40,359 nucleotides of DNA from the NCBI GenBank assembly GCA_023252235.1, contig JAHEXH010000006.1:1-40359 (forward strand), in the 5' to 3' direction. Both the position numbers and the translations under genes were made by a program. This DNA comes from Nitrosotalea sp. (GTDB taxonomy: Archaea > Thermoproteota > Nitrososphaeria > Nitrososphaerales > Nitrosopumilaceae). The notes beneath the pieces were generated by a model. The model had not been told where the DNA came from and did not search any database. It worked only from the letters and a program-made list of their open reading frames with translations. Shown piece by piece: positions 9,585-17,731 of the stretch (within the stretch, counting starts at the first letter, position 1; the number at the start of each line of letters is the position of its first letter).

Positions 9585-12425
9585 TTGTATAATTCATCAA
9601 CTCAATCCAGCCCGCCACCACGTGATTCTGGAAAATATGTTAGAGTAGGAATTGTAGCTTTAATTGCTATTGTAATTTTTGTACTGACAAGTAATCAGGC
9701 AGTAATCTTATACATGAATTCACAAGAGTTTGGCACTCTGTTTACAAAGCCGCTTTATTTCTCATTACTCTCTGCAGTTGTCTTGTCTTCTATTGCATTG
9801 ATAAGAGTGAATATCAAAAACCGTTCTTCAATTGCATGGTATGGTCTTAGTGTTGCTCTGACATTCTTTAAACGAGGTGGTAACTATTCCGTAGCAGAGA
9901 ATATTCCAAGCTTTAAGGAATATCGACTTAGTATTCCAAACTTTGTAATTTGGCAGATAACAAAGGTTGTACTTTTCGGAGCTTTCTTTACAAATCTCAT
10001 ATTTGGATTTGCTTTAGCATATTTGATTGATGGACACAATCTAGGGATCAAAAGTATCTGGCAGATATTCTCACTTCCATTTGTTACACCGCCCACTGAT
10101 CCATCATATGCCCTAACACATGTAGTACCTATGATTCCAGCATTAACAGTTCTTGTTCCTCCAATTCTTGCTGTAATTGGTCTCCGACTTGTGCTCTATG
10201 TTGGACTGCATAATATTGTAGGACTAGTCACTAGATATGTACAAGACGCAGCAAAAGGAAAACCCAAGTTTCTAGATTATATCGCCACAATTGAAGCGAT
10301 AATTGGAATCGGAATAATATGGGCTGGAATAAACATGTTCTTCACAGACCAAATAGATTACAACACAAAGTATGCTATTGGTGGGACACTAATAACGGGG
10401 TTTGTTCTTATTGGATTTTACTTTGTTGACAAATTTAAATCAAAAGTAATCATACATCCATCAAAACGTGATATCTACATTCGTGTACTTGCTTTAATAA
10501 CAATAGCAATAATTGCTGGTTCTGTAATGATGGTTAACAACAGTATTGCTGATGCAAGAAAAATAGAATTTCTTGGACCTTACAAGGCAGAGCAGATAGG
10601 TGTTAACCGCTACCTTGGACAATTGGACCAGATAACCGTAGTACCTCATGAAGTAAAACTAAGCTCTGTCTCGGCAAATAATATTCCTAGTTATGTCTCG
10701 CAAAATAATGAACTGTTAAGTAAAATTAGGGTCTGGGATTGGGATGCAGCATTTGCAAAACTAAAGCCAGAAATTGGTCTCATACCATATGTGGATTTTG
10801 AAAATAACGATATTCTGCGATTCAATGATACATTGTACTGGACAGCATCAATGAAGCCCATACTGCCATCCTCGGTTAGCTTGGAGAATAGATGGTACAA
10901 CGAACATCTTGTATATACACACGTTGACAATGGTTTTCTTACACTTAATGCTCATGATGGATCAATTGTTGATAGTAATGCATTCTTCAAGCAGAGAATG
11001 ATATACTATGGAGAAGGTGGACTATTCTCAGAAACTTGGTCTGCTTACCCACAAAATAGAGAAACCTCAGCTGAACTAAATAATGCGTCATATCATGGAA
11101 GTGGAGGAATAGATGTTAAACCTCCTATAAGCCAAATCTTTGAACCAAACTTTTTCTTGTCGTATCCCACAGAGCCAATTCACATACTCCGATATAGAGA
11201 CGTACATGACAGAATGCAATTAGAGTACCCGTATTTCCAATATGATTTATTTGGAAAGCAGCTAGATATTCTTCCAGTTACAGATGGACAAAAAACATAC
11301 TGGCTTGTGCCACTGATTATAGGTTTTGATACTAAAAATGTTCCATGGTCAGTCAGTAATCCATACTTGAGATTGGTAGGCTTTGCACTAGTTGATATTT
11401 ACGATGGCAAAGTGACACTGATAAAAACTGGTGATGACTTTTTCACGGATATGTTTGCAAGTCAATATGGTGATCAATTTATCGAAATGCCTTCATGGCT
11501 TGCCAAACAACTCAGATATCCAGAAGCTCTCTTTAACTGGAAAGTTGACATGTTCAACATTTACCATGTAACAGATACTTCTACATTCATACAAGCAAAA
11601 GATTTCTATGAAGTTCCAGATGGACTTGGAACTTATTACGTAGAAGAAAAACCTCCTGGATTTGATAAATCCACTTATGTCGGTTTACTCTCTCTCGAAT
11701 TACGAGGTTCTCAAGGGAGAAACTTGGCAGGTTATATGATTGTACAAAATGACGTTCCAAATCTTGGTAAAATGCAGTTCTATCAAGTCCCACTTGATTC
11801 AAAGACAAAACTTCTTGGACCTTCTGCAGTCCGTGAAGCCTTGGCAAGGGAATCAGATTTTGCTCAATTACAAACTCTACTGAGAAATCCTAGGGTAGGA
11901 GATAATATTCTCTATAAAATCGGAGATCATGATGTTTACTTTATTCCTGTTTATACCGCAGGTTCTGGTGGTGTAGTAACACAGCTAGGAACAATTGCAG
12001 CAGTAGGCGCTGCATTTGATGGTGAATATTATGTTGGTCTAGGAAGTACTCCTCAGCAAGCATTTGCTACTTACTTGGCCAAGGTTAGTGGTGTTGCCCC
12101 ATCCGCTGTTACAACCGCATTACAGCTAGATGAATCCTCCAGAGTGTCTACCATAAAATCAATACTTGACGATCAAAAGATCACCATCTTGACTCCTAGA
12201 ACAATTCAATTTCCACTTACTTTTGAGGAGGGCAAAGTATCGTTCACGCAACAATCCGATCTTGATAATACAAAGGGCCTCATCTCGACATTTGTGAAAA
12301 ACTTTGTTCATCCAAAAGGAGATAGAATATTATTCTGGCAAGAGAACTCTACAGTAAAGTTGGGTGTTGTATTTGCGCAAGATAATGTACCAGAACTGCA
12401 TTACATAACTATAGGTGTAAGATAG
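9585..12425 (+). CDS. UPF0182 family large membrane protein
   Basis: 946 aa. The N-terminal third holds about seven hydrophobic segments (near residues 20-45, 53-75, 125-150, 185-210, 235-260, 265-285, 300-325). A long, mainly extracytoplasmic C-terminal region follows, with the family's typical patterns: a YPE segment before FN, YHVTD, DFYEVP, and repeated P-rich strands. UPF0182 proteins occur in bacteria and archaea and their function is unknown. The start is a TTG with a GGAAGG stretch upstream and a TATA-like segment near 9556. The stop codon abuts the start of the amidotransferase gene with no gap, so they are probably one operon. Confidence 0.82.
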   Translation: MYNSSTQSSPPPRDSGKYVRVGIVALIAIVIFVLTSNQAVILYMNSQEFGTLFTKPLYFSLLSAVVLSSIALIRVNIKNRSSIAWYGLSVALTFFKRGGNYSVAENIPSFKEYRLSIPNFVIWQITKVVLFGAFFTNLIFGFALAYLIDGHNLGIKSIWQIFSLPFVTPPTDPSYALTHVVPMIPALTVLVPPILAVIGLRLVLYVGLHNIVGLVTRYVQDAAKGKPKFLDYIATIEAIIGIGIIWAGINMFFTDQIDYNTKYAIGGTLITGFVLIGFYFVDKFKSKVIIHPSKRDIYIRVLALITIAIIAGSVMMVNNSIADARKIEFLGPYKAEQIGVNRYLGQLDQITVVPHEVKLSSVSANNIPSYVSQNNELLSKIRVWDWDAAFAKLKPEIGLIPYVDFENNDILRFNDTLYWTASMKPILPSSVSLENRWYNEHLVYTHVDNGFLTLNAHDGSIVDSNAFFKQRMIYYGEGGLFSETWSAYPQNRETSAELNNASYHGSGGIDVKPPISQIFEPNFFLSYPTEPIHILRYRDVHDRMQLEYPYFQYDLFGKQLDILPVTDGQKTYWLVPLIIGFDTKNVPWSVSNPYLRLVGFALVDIYDGKVTLIKTGDDFFTDMFASQYGDQFIEMPSWLAKQLRYPEALFNWKVDMFNIYHVTDTSTFIQAKDFYEVPDGLGTYYVEEKPPGFDKSTYVGLLSLELRGSQGRNLAGYMIVQNDVPNLGKMQFYQVPLDSKTKLLGPSAVREALARESDFAQLQTLLRNPRVGDNILYKIGDHDVYFIPVYTAGSGGVVTQLGTIAAVGAAFDGEYYVGLGSTPQQAFATYLAKVSGVAPSAVTTALQLDESSRVSTIKSILDDQKITILTPRTIQFPLTFEEGKVSFTQQSDLDNTKGLISTFVKNFVHPKGDRILFWQENSTVKLGVVFAQDNVPELHYITIGVR

Positions 12426-12971
12426 TTGCTGCTAGTTGTAGACAATGGTTCTGTCTACACACCGTCACTTTTGAACTGTATAAAAGACCTAAACATAAAT
12501 TTTGAACATCACATATTTTCTGATATATCATCTCTGAATCTTGGTAATTATTCCTCTGTTATATTATCGGGAAGACGAAAGAATAATTCAGAAATGAATA
12601 TTATAAATTCAAAATTAGTGAAACACTCACTAGAAGAAGACAAGCCATTACTTGGTATATGTTATGGTGCAGAAATTCTTGCACTCACTCTGGGAGGCAC
12701 AATAAAAAAAATGATATCATCACGCCATGGTTTGTATGAAATTAATATTACAAAAAATAACCTACTGTGCAGTGGAAAAATCAAAGGGTTTGAGAGTCAT
12801 TCATACATGGTATCAAAACTTGGTTCCTCTTTTACACAAATAGCTGCGTCTGATGATTGTGAATTCGAGATATTCCAATATGATGGAAAAAATATTTTTG
12901 GAACACAATTTCATCCCGAAATGAGTACAGATGGAAAATCTCTATTGGAGAGGTTTGCTTTCATTAAATAG
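12426..12971 (+). CDS. Class I glutamine amidotransferase (GuaA glutaminase-subunit-like)
   Basis: 181 aa single-domain amidotransferase with an intact triad: nucleophile C79 in GICYGAE, then H163 and E165 in QFHPEMS. Length and order match the stand-alone glutaminase subunit of archaeal GMP synthase, but the usual SGGP turn reads SGRRKN and no synthetase partner gene is adjacent. It hydrolyses glutamine and should pass ammonia to an unknown acceptor. The TTG start follows the upstream stop codon directly, implying co-expression with the UPF0182 protein. The GMP synthase assignment is tentative. Confidence 0.7.
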   Translation: MLLVVDNGSVYTPSLLNCIKDLNINFEHHIFSDISSLNLGNYSSVILSGRRKNNSEMNIINSKLVKHSLEEDKPLLGICYGAEILALTLGGTIKKMISSRHGLYEINITKNNLLCSGKIKGFESHSYMVSKLGSSFTQIAASDDCEFEIFQYDGKNIFGTQFHPEMSTDGKSLLERFAFIK

Positions 12972-13002
12972 TATTAATATTGTATAATTAATTGATTAAT
13001 TG

Positions 13003-13947
13003 ATGGACTCTACTCATACACTTGAGATACCGCTAGTACAAGAGGAAAATATTTGTCTACCATTAGTTGTTAGTGCAGTATCAAAATACTGGGGAATAGA
13101 CCTGCCACTGAAAGAAGCTACAGAAATTGCAAAAAAATATCCTCGTATGAAAGGAAGTATTCTCATTGAAGGTGTCGAACTTGCAGAACGACACGGCCTT
13201 TCAGCTGTTATTTCAAACTCTAGTCTTAAAGAACTCAAAAAAATGATCGATGTAGGAGTTCCACCAATTGTAATACTTCCTGGAATAAAGGATGTAGTGC
13301 AACATGCATCACTTGTTGTTGGCTATGATGAAATGGAAAAGACCATTTTTCATTACATACCAGAACCAGAAAAAATTGGAGCGATTCCTGAGAAAAGGTT
13401 TGATGAACAATGGCAAGAAGATGATCGACTGATGCTCTTGATAGTTCCACAGGATATTCTTTCTGATGTAAATACATTTGATGAAAAAAAAATCCTATCT
13501 AATAGACTGTGTTTTGATGGAGAAAAATCAAGACTTCAAGGCAAAACTGATGAGGCCATAACTACACTAAAAAAAGCTCTTGAGATAAACAAATTGAATT
13601 CTACTGCCATGTGTCTATTGGCTGGAATACTAAATGATCAAAATTCTAGTGAAGCACTAGACTATTATAAAAAAACTATTGAACTAAATTCAAAATATTA
13701 TCTGGCTTATCGAGGACTAGGGAATTATTACTTGAAAGCCAAAGACTATCAAAATGCTGAGAAATACTATACTATGGCAATTGATGTTGACTCGTTTAGA
13801 TTTGCGCCAATTTACAAGAATCGTGGATTGGCAAGATTTGAACAGAAAAAATCTAATACTGCCAAAGAAGATTTCAAAAAATATGTAGAACAAATGCCTG
13901 ATGCATATGACAAAATTAGCATTGAACAAGCCATATCACAAATGTGA
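13003..13947 (+). CDS. C39-like cysteine peptidase domain fused to TPR repeats
   Basis: 314 aa from the ATG at 13003 (a TTG one codon earlier is possible). The N-terminal ~150 residues resemble peptidase C39/papain-like domains: NICLPLV with C18, a long alpha-beta region, and QHASLVVGYD with H101. The usual third residue in a DP motif appears as IPEP, so activity is uncertain. Residues about 165-310 are three to four TPR units (patterns AITTLKKALEI, ALDYYKKTIEL, AEKYYTMAIDV), suggesting protein binding. There is no signal peptide or membrane segment. A TATTAATAT element about 27 nt upstream supports a separate, leaderless start. It could act as an intracellular processing protein or a substrate-recognising pseudo-enzyme. 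Confidence 0.65.
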   Translation: MDSTHTLEIPLVQEENICLPLVVSAVSKYWGIDLPLKEATEIAKKYPRMKGSILIEGVELAERHGLSAVISNSSLKELKKMIDVGVPPIVILPGIKDVVQHASLVVGYDEMEKTIFHYIPEPEKIGAIPEKRFDEQWQEDDRLMLLIVPQDILSDVNTFDEKKILSNRLCFDGEKSRLQGKTDEAITTLKKALEINKLNSTAMCLLAGILNDQNSSEALDYYKKTIELNSKYYLAYRGLGNYYLKAKDYQNAEKYYTMAIDVDSFRFAPIYKNRGLARFEQKKSNTAKEDFKKYVEQMPDAYDKISIEQAISQM

Positions 13948-13989
13948 TATTAAAGTAAAAGATTTAACACTCTCGCAATGAAATAATCC

Positions 13990-14403
13990 GTGGATTGTAT
14001 CTTTTGTAAAATAGTAAATGGAGCCATTTCTGCAAAAAAATTACATGAAACTCCAAACTCACTTGCTTTTTTGGATGCCTTTCCACTTGCTAGGGGTCAT
14101 ACACTTGTGATCCCAAAAAATCACTACGCTAAGGTACAAGATATGAATGAATCAGACAGTAAAGATCTTTTTGAAACAGTCAAGGTTTTAGCTAAAAAAC
14201 TTGAATCAATTTCTTCTTCATCATTAATTGCAATTCATAATGGTAAAGAAAGTGGTCAGGAAATACCGCATGTACATGTTCATATTGTTCCTAGAAACTC
14301 TTCTGATGGCGCAGGACCAATTCATAATATGTTTGTAAAAAGACCATCTCTTGATGAAAATGAATTTGAACAAATAATGAAAATCGTTCAAAATAAAAAA
14401 TAA
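13990..14403 (+). CDS. HIT family nucleotide hydrolase/transferase
   Basis: 137 aa with the histidine triad PHVHVHIVP near residues 93-101 and an N-terminal CxxC (CIFC) that binds zinc with a later His in many HIT proteins. The family hydrolyses or transfers nucleoside monophosphates from adenylated or dinucleotide substrates. The exact substrate cannot be told. The GTG start at 13990 sits about 27 nt after a GATTTAAC TATA-like box, so it is likely leaderless. Confidence 0.88.
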   Translation: MDCIFCKIVNGAISAKKLHETPNSLAFLDAFPLARGHTLVIPKNHYAKVQDMNESDSKDLFETVKVLAKKLESISSSSLIAIHNGKESGQEIPHVHVHIVPRNSSDGAGPIHNMFVKRPSLDENEFEQIMKIVQNKK

Positions 14404-14466
14404 AATTAGTTACAGATTAAATAATACTATTATTTATTAGGTTGATTTCTCTACTAAAATTAAATA

Positions 14467-15408
14467 TTGAAAAAGAAAACAGTAGGAATTATCGTATCAG
14501 CTATCATGGGAATAATTTTTGTTGTGATCATGGCAATTCCCTTGACATTAGTTCCACCTGTGACTGAACCTATCAATCAAGGTTTATCAAATCTTAACTC
14601 AATAAATTATAACTTGCCAAATCTTAATTCTACAAATTCTACCAATGTTAAAAGATGGGTTCAAGTTAGTGAAAACATTGAAGGAAGAATTGAGACATTA
14701 TATCTCCCATATGATGATTTTCTATTCAACGTTGAATATGATAAAGATGAACAGAATCAAGTTACTGGTGTACACATTTCACTAAAGCCTGAATTTACTG
14801 ATCTTTACAACCAGATTGGTTTCTTTAACAAACCTTCTGACACTATCATAGTTTATCCAATATTTACCCAAGAAGCATATGGTCAAAATGGGTTTTATGA
14901 CTATTATAATAAAAAATGTGATGTCCATTGTTTGACTGTTAACATTTTAACACAGATAAGTCCAATTTATCAATCAAGCCTTAGATCTTATCTAATTTTT
15001 AAACTGCTAAATTACGATATGGTAACGGATATTGATGTTGACAAAAATCCAAACATGATAAAAAAATACAATAAAGTAATTGTATTACATAACGAATATG
15101 TCACGCAACGAGAATTTGATGCCATTACAGCCCATCCTCATGTAATCTATCTGTATCCAAATGCTCTTTATGCAAAAGTCCAAACAGATTATGACAAAAA
15201 TACATTTACTTTGATTCGCGGACATGGTTATCCTGATGCAAACATTGCAAATGGATTTGATTGGAAGTTTGATAATTCAAAATATGAATACGATATAGCC
15301 TGTAATAATTGGAAATTTTATAAAGTGAATAATGGAGAAATGCTGAATTGTTGGCCTAGTTTTAGAATGGAACTTGACGAATCTTTACTTCGTGCAATAT
15401 CTCAATAG
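14467..15408 (+). CDS. Uncharacterised membrane-anchored extracellular protein
   Basis: 313 aa. The protein starts at TTG with three lysines, then a hydrophobic segment at about residues 7-28 that ends at proline, so it is an N-in signal anchor or uncleaved signal. The remainder is soluble, rich in Asn, Tyr and Asp, with Cys pairs near residues 158/162 and 279/298 that could form disulfides outside the cell. I recognise no domain. A TATTTATTA element about 32 nt upstream suggests its own promoter. Function unknown. Confidence 0.65.
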   Translation: MKKKTVGIIVSAIMGIIFVVIMAIPLTLVPPVTEPINQGLSNLNSINYNLPNLNSTNSTNVKRWVQVSENIEGRIETLYLPYDDFLFNVEYDKDEQNQVTGVHISLKPEFTDLYNQIGFFNKPSDTIIVYPIFTQEAYGQNGFYDYYNKKCDVHCLTVNILTQISPIYQSSLRSYLIFKLLNYDMVTDIDVDKNPNMIKKYNKVIVLHNEYVTQREFDAITAHPHVIYLYPNALYAKVQTDYDKNTFTLIRGHGYPDANIANGFDWKFDNSKYEYDIACNNWKFYKVNNGEMLNCWPSFRMELDESLLRAISQ

Positions 15409-15504
15409 GATAACAACGTAACGATTCTAGTTATAGCAGAAAAATTATGCACGAGTGGAGGGGTTTCTTTTTACTGATTGTCAATGAATTATTTGGACTA
15501 GTAT

Positions 15505-15524
15505 TCAAAATAAAAAATAAAATT
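15505..15524 (-). terminator. T-rich terminator after tRNA-Gly
   Basis: On the minus strand, a few bases after the tRNA 3' end, the sequence reads as T-runs broken by single A residues (TTTTATTTTTTATTTT), typical of archaeal T-run termination. Confidence 0.5.
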
Positions 15525-15528
15525 AAGG

Positions 15529-15602
15529 TGCGGAGTGCGGGAATTGAACCCGCGACCTTCAGCTTGGGAAGCTGACGTCCTACCGGGCTGGACTAACTCC
15601 GC
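15529..15602 (-). tRNA. tRNA-Gly (anticodon CCC)
   Basis: 74 nt on the minus strand that fold as a standard cloverleaf: acceptor GCGGAGT/ACTCCGC, D stem GTCC/GGAC with a nine-base loop, anticodon stem TCAGC/GCTGA with loop TTCCCAA (anticodon CCC), a five-base variable region, T stem GCGGG/CCCGC with loop TTCAATT, and discriminator A. There is no intron. The bases after the discriminator are CCT, so CCA is not encoded. It reads GGG codons. Confidence 0.95.
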
Positions 15603-15625
15603 TGAATCGAGATCTGGTATCTAAC

Positions 15626-15634
15626 ATTATATAG
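15626..15634. promoter_or_regulatory. Shared, near-symmetric TATA box between tRNA-Gly and a zinc-ribbon gene
   Basis: ATTATATAG is centred near 15630. Read on the plus strand it is 25 nt before the ATG at 15655. Read on the minus strand (CTATATAAT) it is about 28 nt before the tRNA-Gly 5' end at 15602. No second TATA-like element is needed for either gene. Confidence 0.55.
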
Positions 15635-15654
15635 TTTAGTTGACAAATCAAATC

Positions 15655-15828
15655 ATGGATGCAAAATGTCCAGAATGTGACAAAGTTGCAATACTTGATG
15701 ATGAAATAATGAATGTCAAGTGTCCTCATTGTGGGTTTGAGGCAAAATATGATGATTATCTTAATCTAATGAAACAAAGAGTTGGAGAAATGGCAGAAAA
15801 CTTTCAATTTGACAGACCTGGTTTTTAA
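15655..15828 (+). CDS. Small zinc-ribbon protein (57 aa)
   Basis: 57 aa with two zinc knuckles, CPECDK (C5, C8) and CPHCGF (C23, C26), and a charged helical C-terminus. The ATG at 15655 is chosen over an in-frame TTG at 15640 because the TATA box at 15626-15634 places the transcript start on this ATG. It resembles the small rubredoxin-like/zinc-ribbon proteins common in archaea. The role is unknown, and nucleic acid or protein binding is inferred. It converges with another tiny zinc-ribbon gene. Confidence 0.75.
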   Translation: MDAKCPECDKVAILDDEIMNVKCPHCGFEAKYDDYLNLMKQRVGEMAENFQFDRPGF

Positions 15829-15951
15829 TCACCAAAATGAACCCTTATCTGAACAATCCAGATGTGCGCCACAGTTTGTACATATCACATGACACGCTTG
15901 CATTGAAATCATTATTTTGTCACAGCGAGGACATTTGATTGGTTCATTCAA
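15829..15951 (-). CDS. Very small zinc-ribbon protein (40 aa)
   Basis: This short minus-strand frame encodes 40 residues with CPRC, CHVIC, CTNCGA and a final HLDCSDKGSFW, so there are six Cys and one or more His for zinc binding. The reading frame stops directly after the convergent 57-aa zinc-ribbon gene (no gap). A longer form from TTG at 15963 would add four residues. I chose the TTG at 15951 because a minus-strand TATA-like box near 15974-15982 lies about 26 nt upstream. The Cys pattern makes a chance frame unlikely. The function is unknown; similar tiny ribbons occur in transcription and ribosome-linked proteins. Confidence 0.65.
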   Translation of the reverse strand: MNEPIKCPRCDKIMISMQACHVICTNCGAHLDCSDKGSFW

Positions 15952-15973
15952 TGATTCTAGCAAGGTCTTTGTA

Positions 15974-15982
15974 TTTTTAAAA
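15974..15982 (-). promoter_or_regulatory. TATA-like box for the 40-aa zinc-ribbon gene
   Basis: On the minus strand CTTTTAAAAATA is centred about 26 nt before the TTG at 15951. It helps select that start over the TTG at 15963. Confidence 0.4.
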
Positions 15983-16030
15983 GATTTAGGTACAAAGATT
16001 AATTAATAGTTTAGAGATTTTTTTTACTAC

Positions 16031-16435
16031 TTGGCTACATTCAAGCTGAATATATCTGACAAGAAAGGAAAAACCATCACCAAAGAGGTAAAGGAAAAGG
16101 ATGCTGGACCATTTTTGGGTTTGCAGGTAGGTAGTGAATTAGATGCTGCGTTGGTAGGAGAATCTGGTAAATTAAAAATAACTGGAGGTAGCGACAAGTC
16201 AGGAGTTCCACTACGAGAAGATATTCATGGCGGTGCTAGAAAATACATTTTGTTATCTAAGGGTGTAGGATTAAGAGATGCTGAAAAAGGACAGAGAATA
16301 CGTAAGCTTGTTAGAGGAAATACCATAACAGAAGAAGTCTATCAATTAAATTGCTTTTTTGACGGAGAACTTAAGGTAGAAGAAAAACCAGCTGAAGGAC
16401 AAGAGAAAGAATCTGCCGAGAAAACTAAGGCATAG
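16031..16435 (+). CDS. rps6e: Ribosomal protein S6e
   Basis: 134 aa protein of the small ribosomal subunit. The family pattern is clear: FKLNISDKKGKT at the start, the central GGSDKSGVPLREDIHGGARK motif and the GVGLRDAEKGQRIRKLVRGNTI segment. The C-terminus is a short charged tail rich in Glu and Lys, unlike the long phosphorylated tail of eukaryotes. It starts at TTG and is followed closely by aIF2gamma and a PIN-domain gene, an arrangement conserved in archaea. Confidence 0.95.
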   Translation: MATFKLNISDKKGKTITKEVKEKDAGPFLGLQVGSELDAALVGESGKLKITGGSDKSGVPLREDIHGGARKYILLSKGVGLRDAEKGQRIRKLVRGNTITEEVYQLNCFFDGELKVEEKPAEGQEKESAEKTKA

Positions 16436-16465
16436 GTTAACATATCTGCTTTTTCTAGTTTGTAC

Positions 16466-17731
16466 ATGCACTGGAAAGATACACTTCCTGATTGGTATGT
16501 AAAAAAATATGGTTATCAGCCATGTGTAAATATTGGAACCGCAGGTCATGTTGATCATGGAAAGACAACTCTTATCCAAGCTTTGACTGGTGTCTGGACT
16601 AGTGCACATAGCGAGGAATTGAAACGAGGAATTACTATTAGAGTTGGATATGCTGATGCCGCATTTTACAAATGTAAAAGCTGTGAAGTTCCCTTAGGTT
16701 ATTCAGTAACACCAAAGTGTAACAATTGTGGAAAAGAAAGTGAATTATCACGTGTTGTTAGTTTTGTAGATAGTCCAGGCCATGAAAGTTTAATGGCAAA
16801 TATGTTATCGGGTTCTGCTTTGATAGATGGTGCAATGCTCTTGGTTGCAGCCAATGAAAAAGTACCTCAGCCACAAACCAAGGAACACTTGCTTGCTTTG
16901 CAAACGCTTGGAATAAAACAAGTGGTTATAGTTCAAAACAAAGTGGATTTAATATCATATGAACAAGCCATGGAAAACTATGCAGACATTGTAAAATTTG
17001 TCAAAGGAACCACTGCAGCAAAAGCTCCCATTATTCCAATTTCCGCCCAATCAAAATTAAACATTGATGCCTTGATAGGAGCAATTGAATCCTCAATACC
17101 TACTCCTGAGAGGGATGAGAAAAATAATACTGTTATGCATGTACTCAGATCATTTGATGTTAACAAGCCTGGAACCAAAATAAAAGACATCAAAGGTGGC
17201 GTTATCGGAGGAAGTATAGTTCAAGGAACATTCCAGGTAGGAGATGAAATTGAGATAAAACCTGGTTTAGCTAATGAGAAAACAGGAAAATATGAACCAA
17301 TTTTCACCGAGATTGCATCTCTTGGAACTGGGGCAGGAATAGTTAAAGAAGTAAAATCTGGTGGCTTGATTGCAATAGCAACTAAACTTGATCCGACAAT
17401 GACAAGAAGTGACTCGTTAATAGGTTCAGTAATAGGTAAGCCCGGTACCCTGCCAGAAAATTCTTACAATGCAAAAATTGAGGTAAATCTATTTGATACT
17501 GCAGTGGGATCTGGTGAAGAAATCAAAGTTTCTCCAATAACTACAGGTGAATCTTTGAGATTAAGTTTAGGAACTGCTCCACTCTTGTCCAAAGTTACAA
17601 GTGTAAGAGGCAAAACAGTGGAATTACAATTCAAAAGACCTGTATGTATTTTTGATAATAGTAAAGTGGCAATAAGTAGAAGAATCGCTGAAAGATGGAG
17701 ACTAATTGGTGCCGGTGTAGCAAGTGGTTAA
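16466..17731 (+). CDS. eif2g: Translation initiation factor aIF2 subunit gamma
   Basis: 421 aa GTPase that, with aIF2 alpha and beta, brings initiator Met-tRNA to the ribosome. Visible: the G1 P-loop GHVDHGKT, RGITIRVGY switch I, a zinc knuckle of two CxxC pairs (CKSC and CNNC), DSPGHE, NKVDL and ISAQ, then two beta-barrel domains. The ATG at 16466 is preferred to the in-frame TTG at 16460 because the family usually begins just before the conserved HWKDTLPDWY. It lies 30 nt after rps6e, and its stop overlaps the next gene's GTG by eight bases. Confidence 0.95.
   Translation: MHWKDTLPDWYVKKYGYQPCVNIGTAGHVDHGKTTLIQALTGVWTSAHSEELKRGITIRVGYADAAFYKCKSCEVPLGYSVTPKCNNCGKESELSRVVSFVDSPGHESLMANMLSGSALIDGAMLLVAANEKVPQPQTKEHLLALQTLGIKQVVIVQNKVDLISYEQAMENYADIVKFVKGTTAAKAPIIPISAQSKLNIDALIGAIESSIPTPERDEKNNTVMHVLRSFDVNKPGTKIKDIKGGVIGGSIVQGTFQVGDEIEIKPGLANEKTGKYEPIFTEIASLGTGAGIVKEVKSGGLIAIATKLDPTMTRSDSLIGSVIGKPGTLPENSYNAKIEVNLFDTAVGSGEEIKVSPITTGESLRLSLGTAPLLSKVTSVRGKTVELQFKRPVCIFDNSKVAISRRIAERWRLIGAGVASG

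Noticed and set aside
15447-15575. 42-codon plus-strand ORF beginning MHEWRGFFLL
   Set aside because: Its second half is the antisense of tRNA-Gly, there is no well-spaced TATA box, and no family is recognised.
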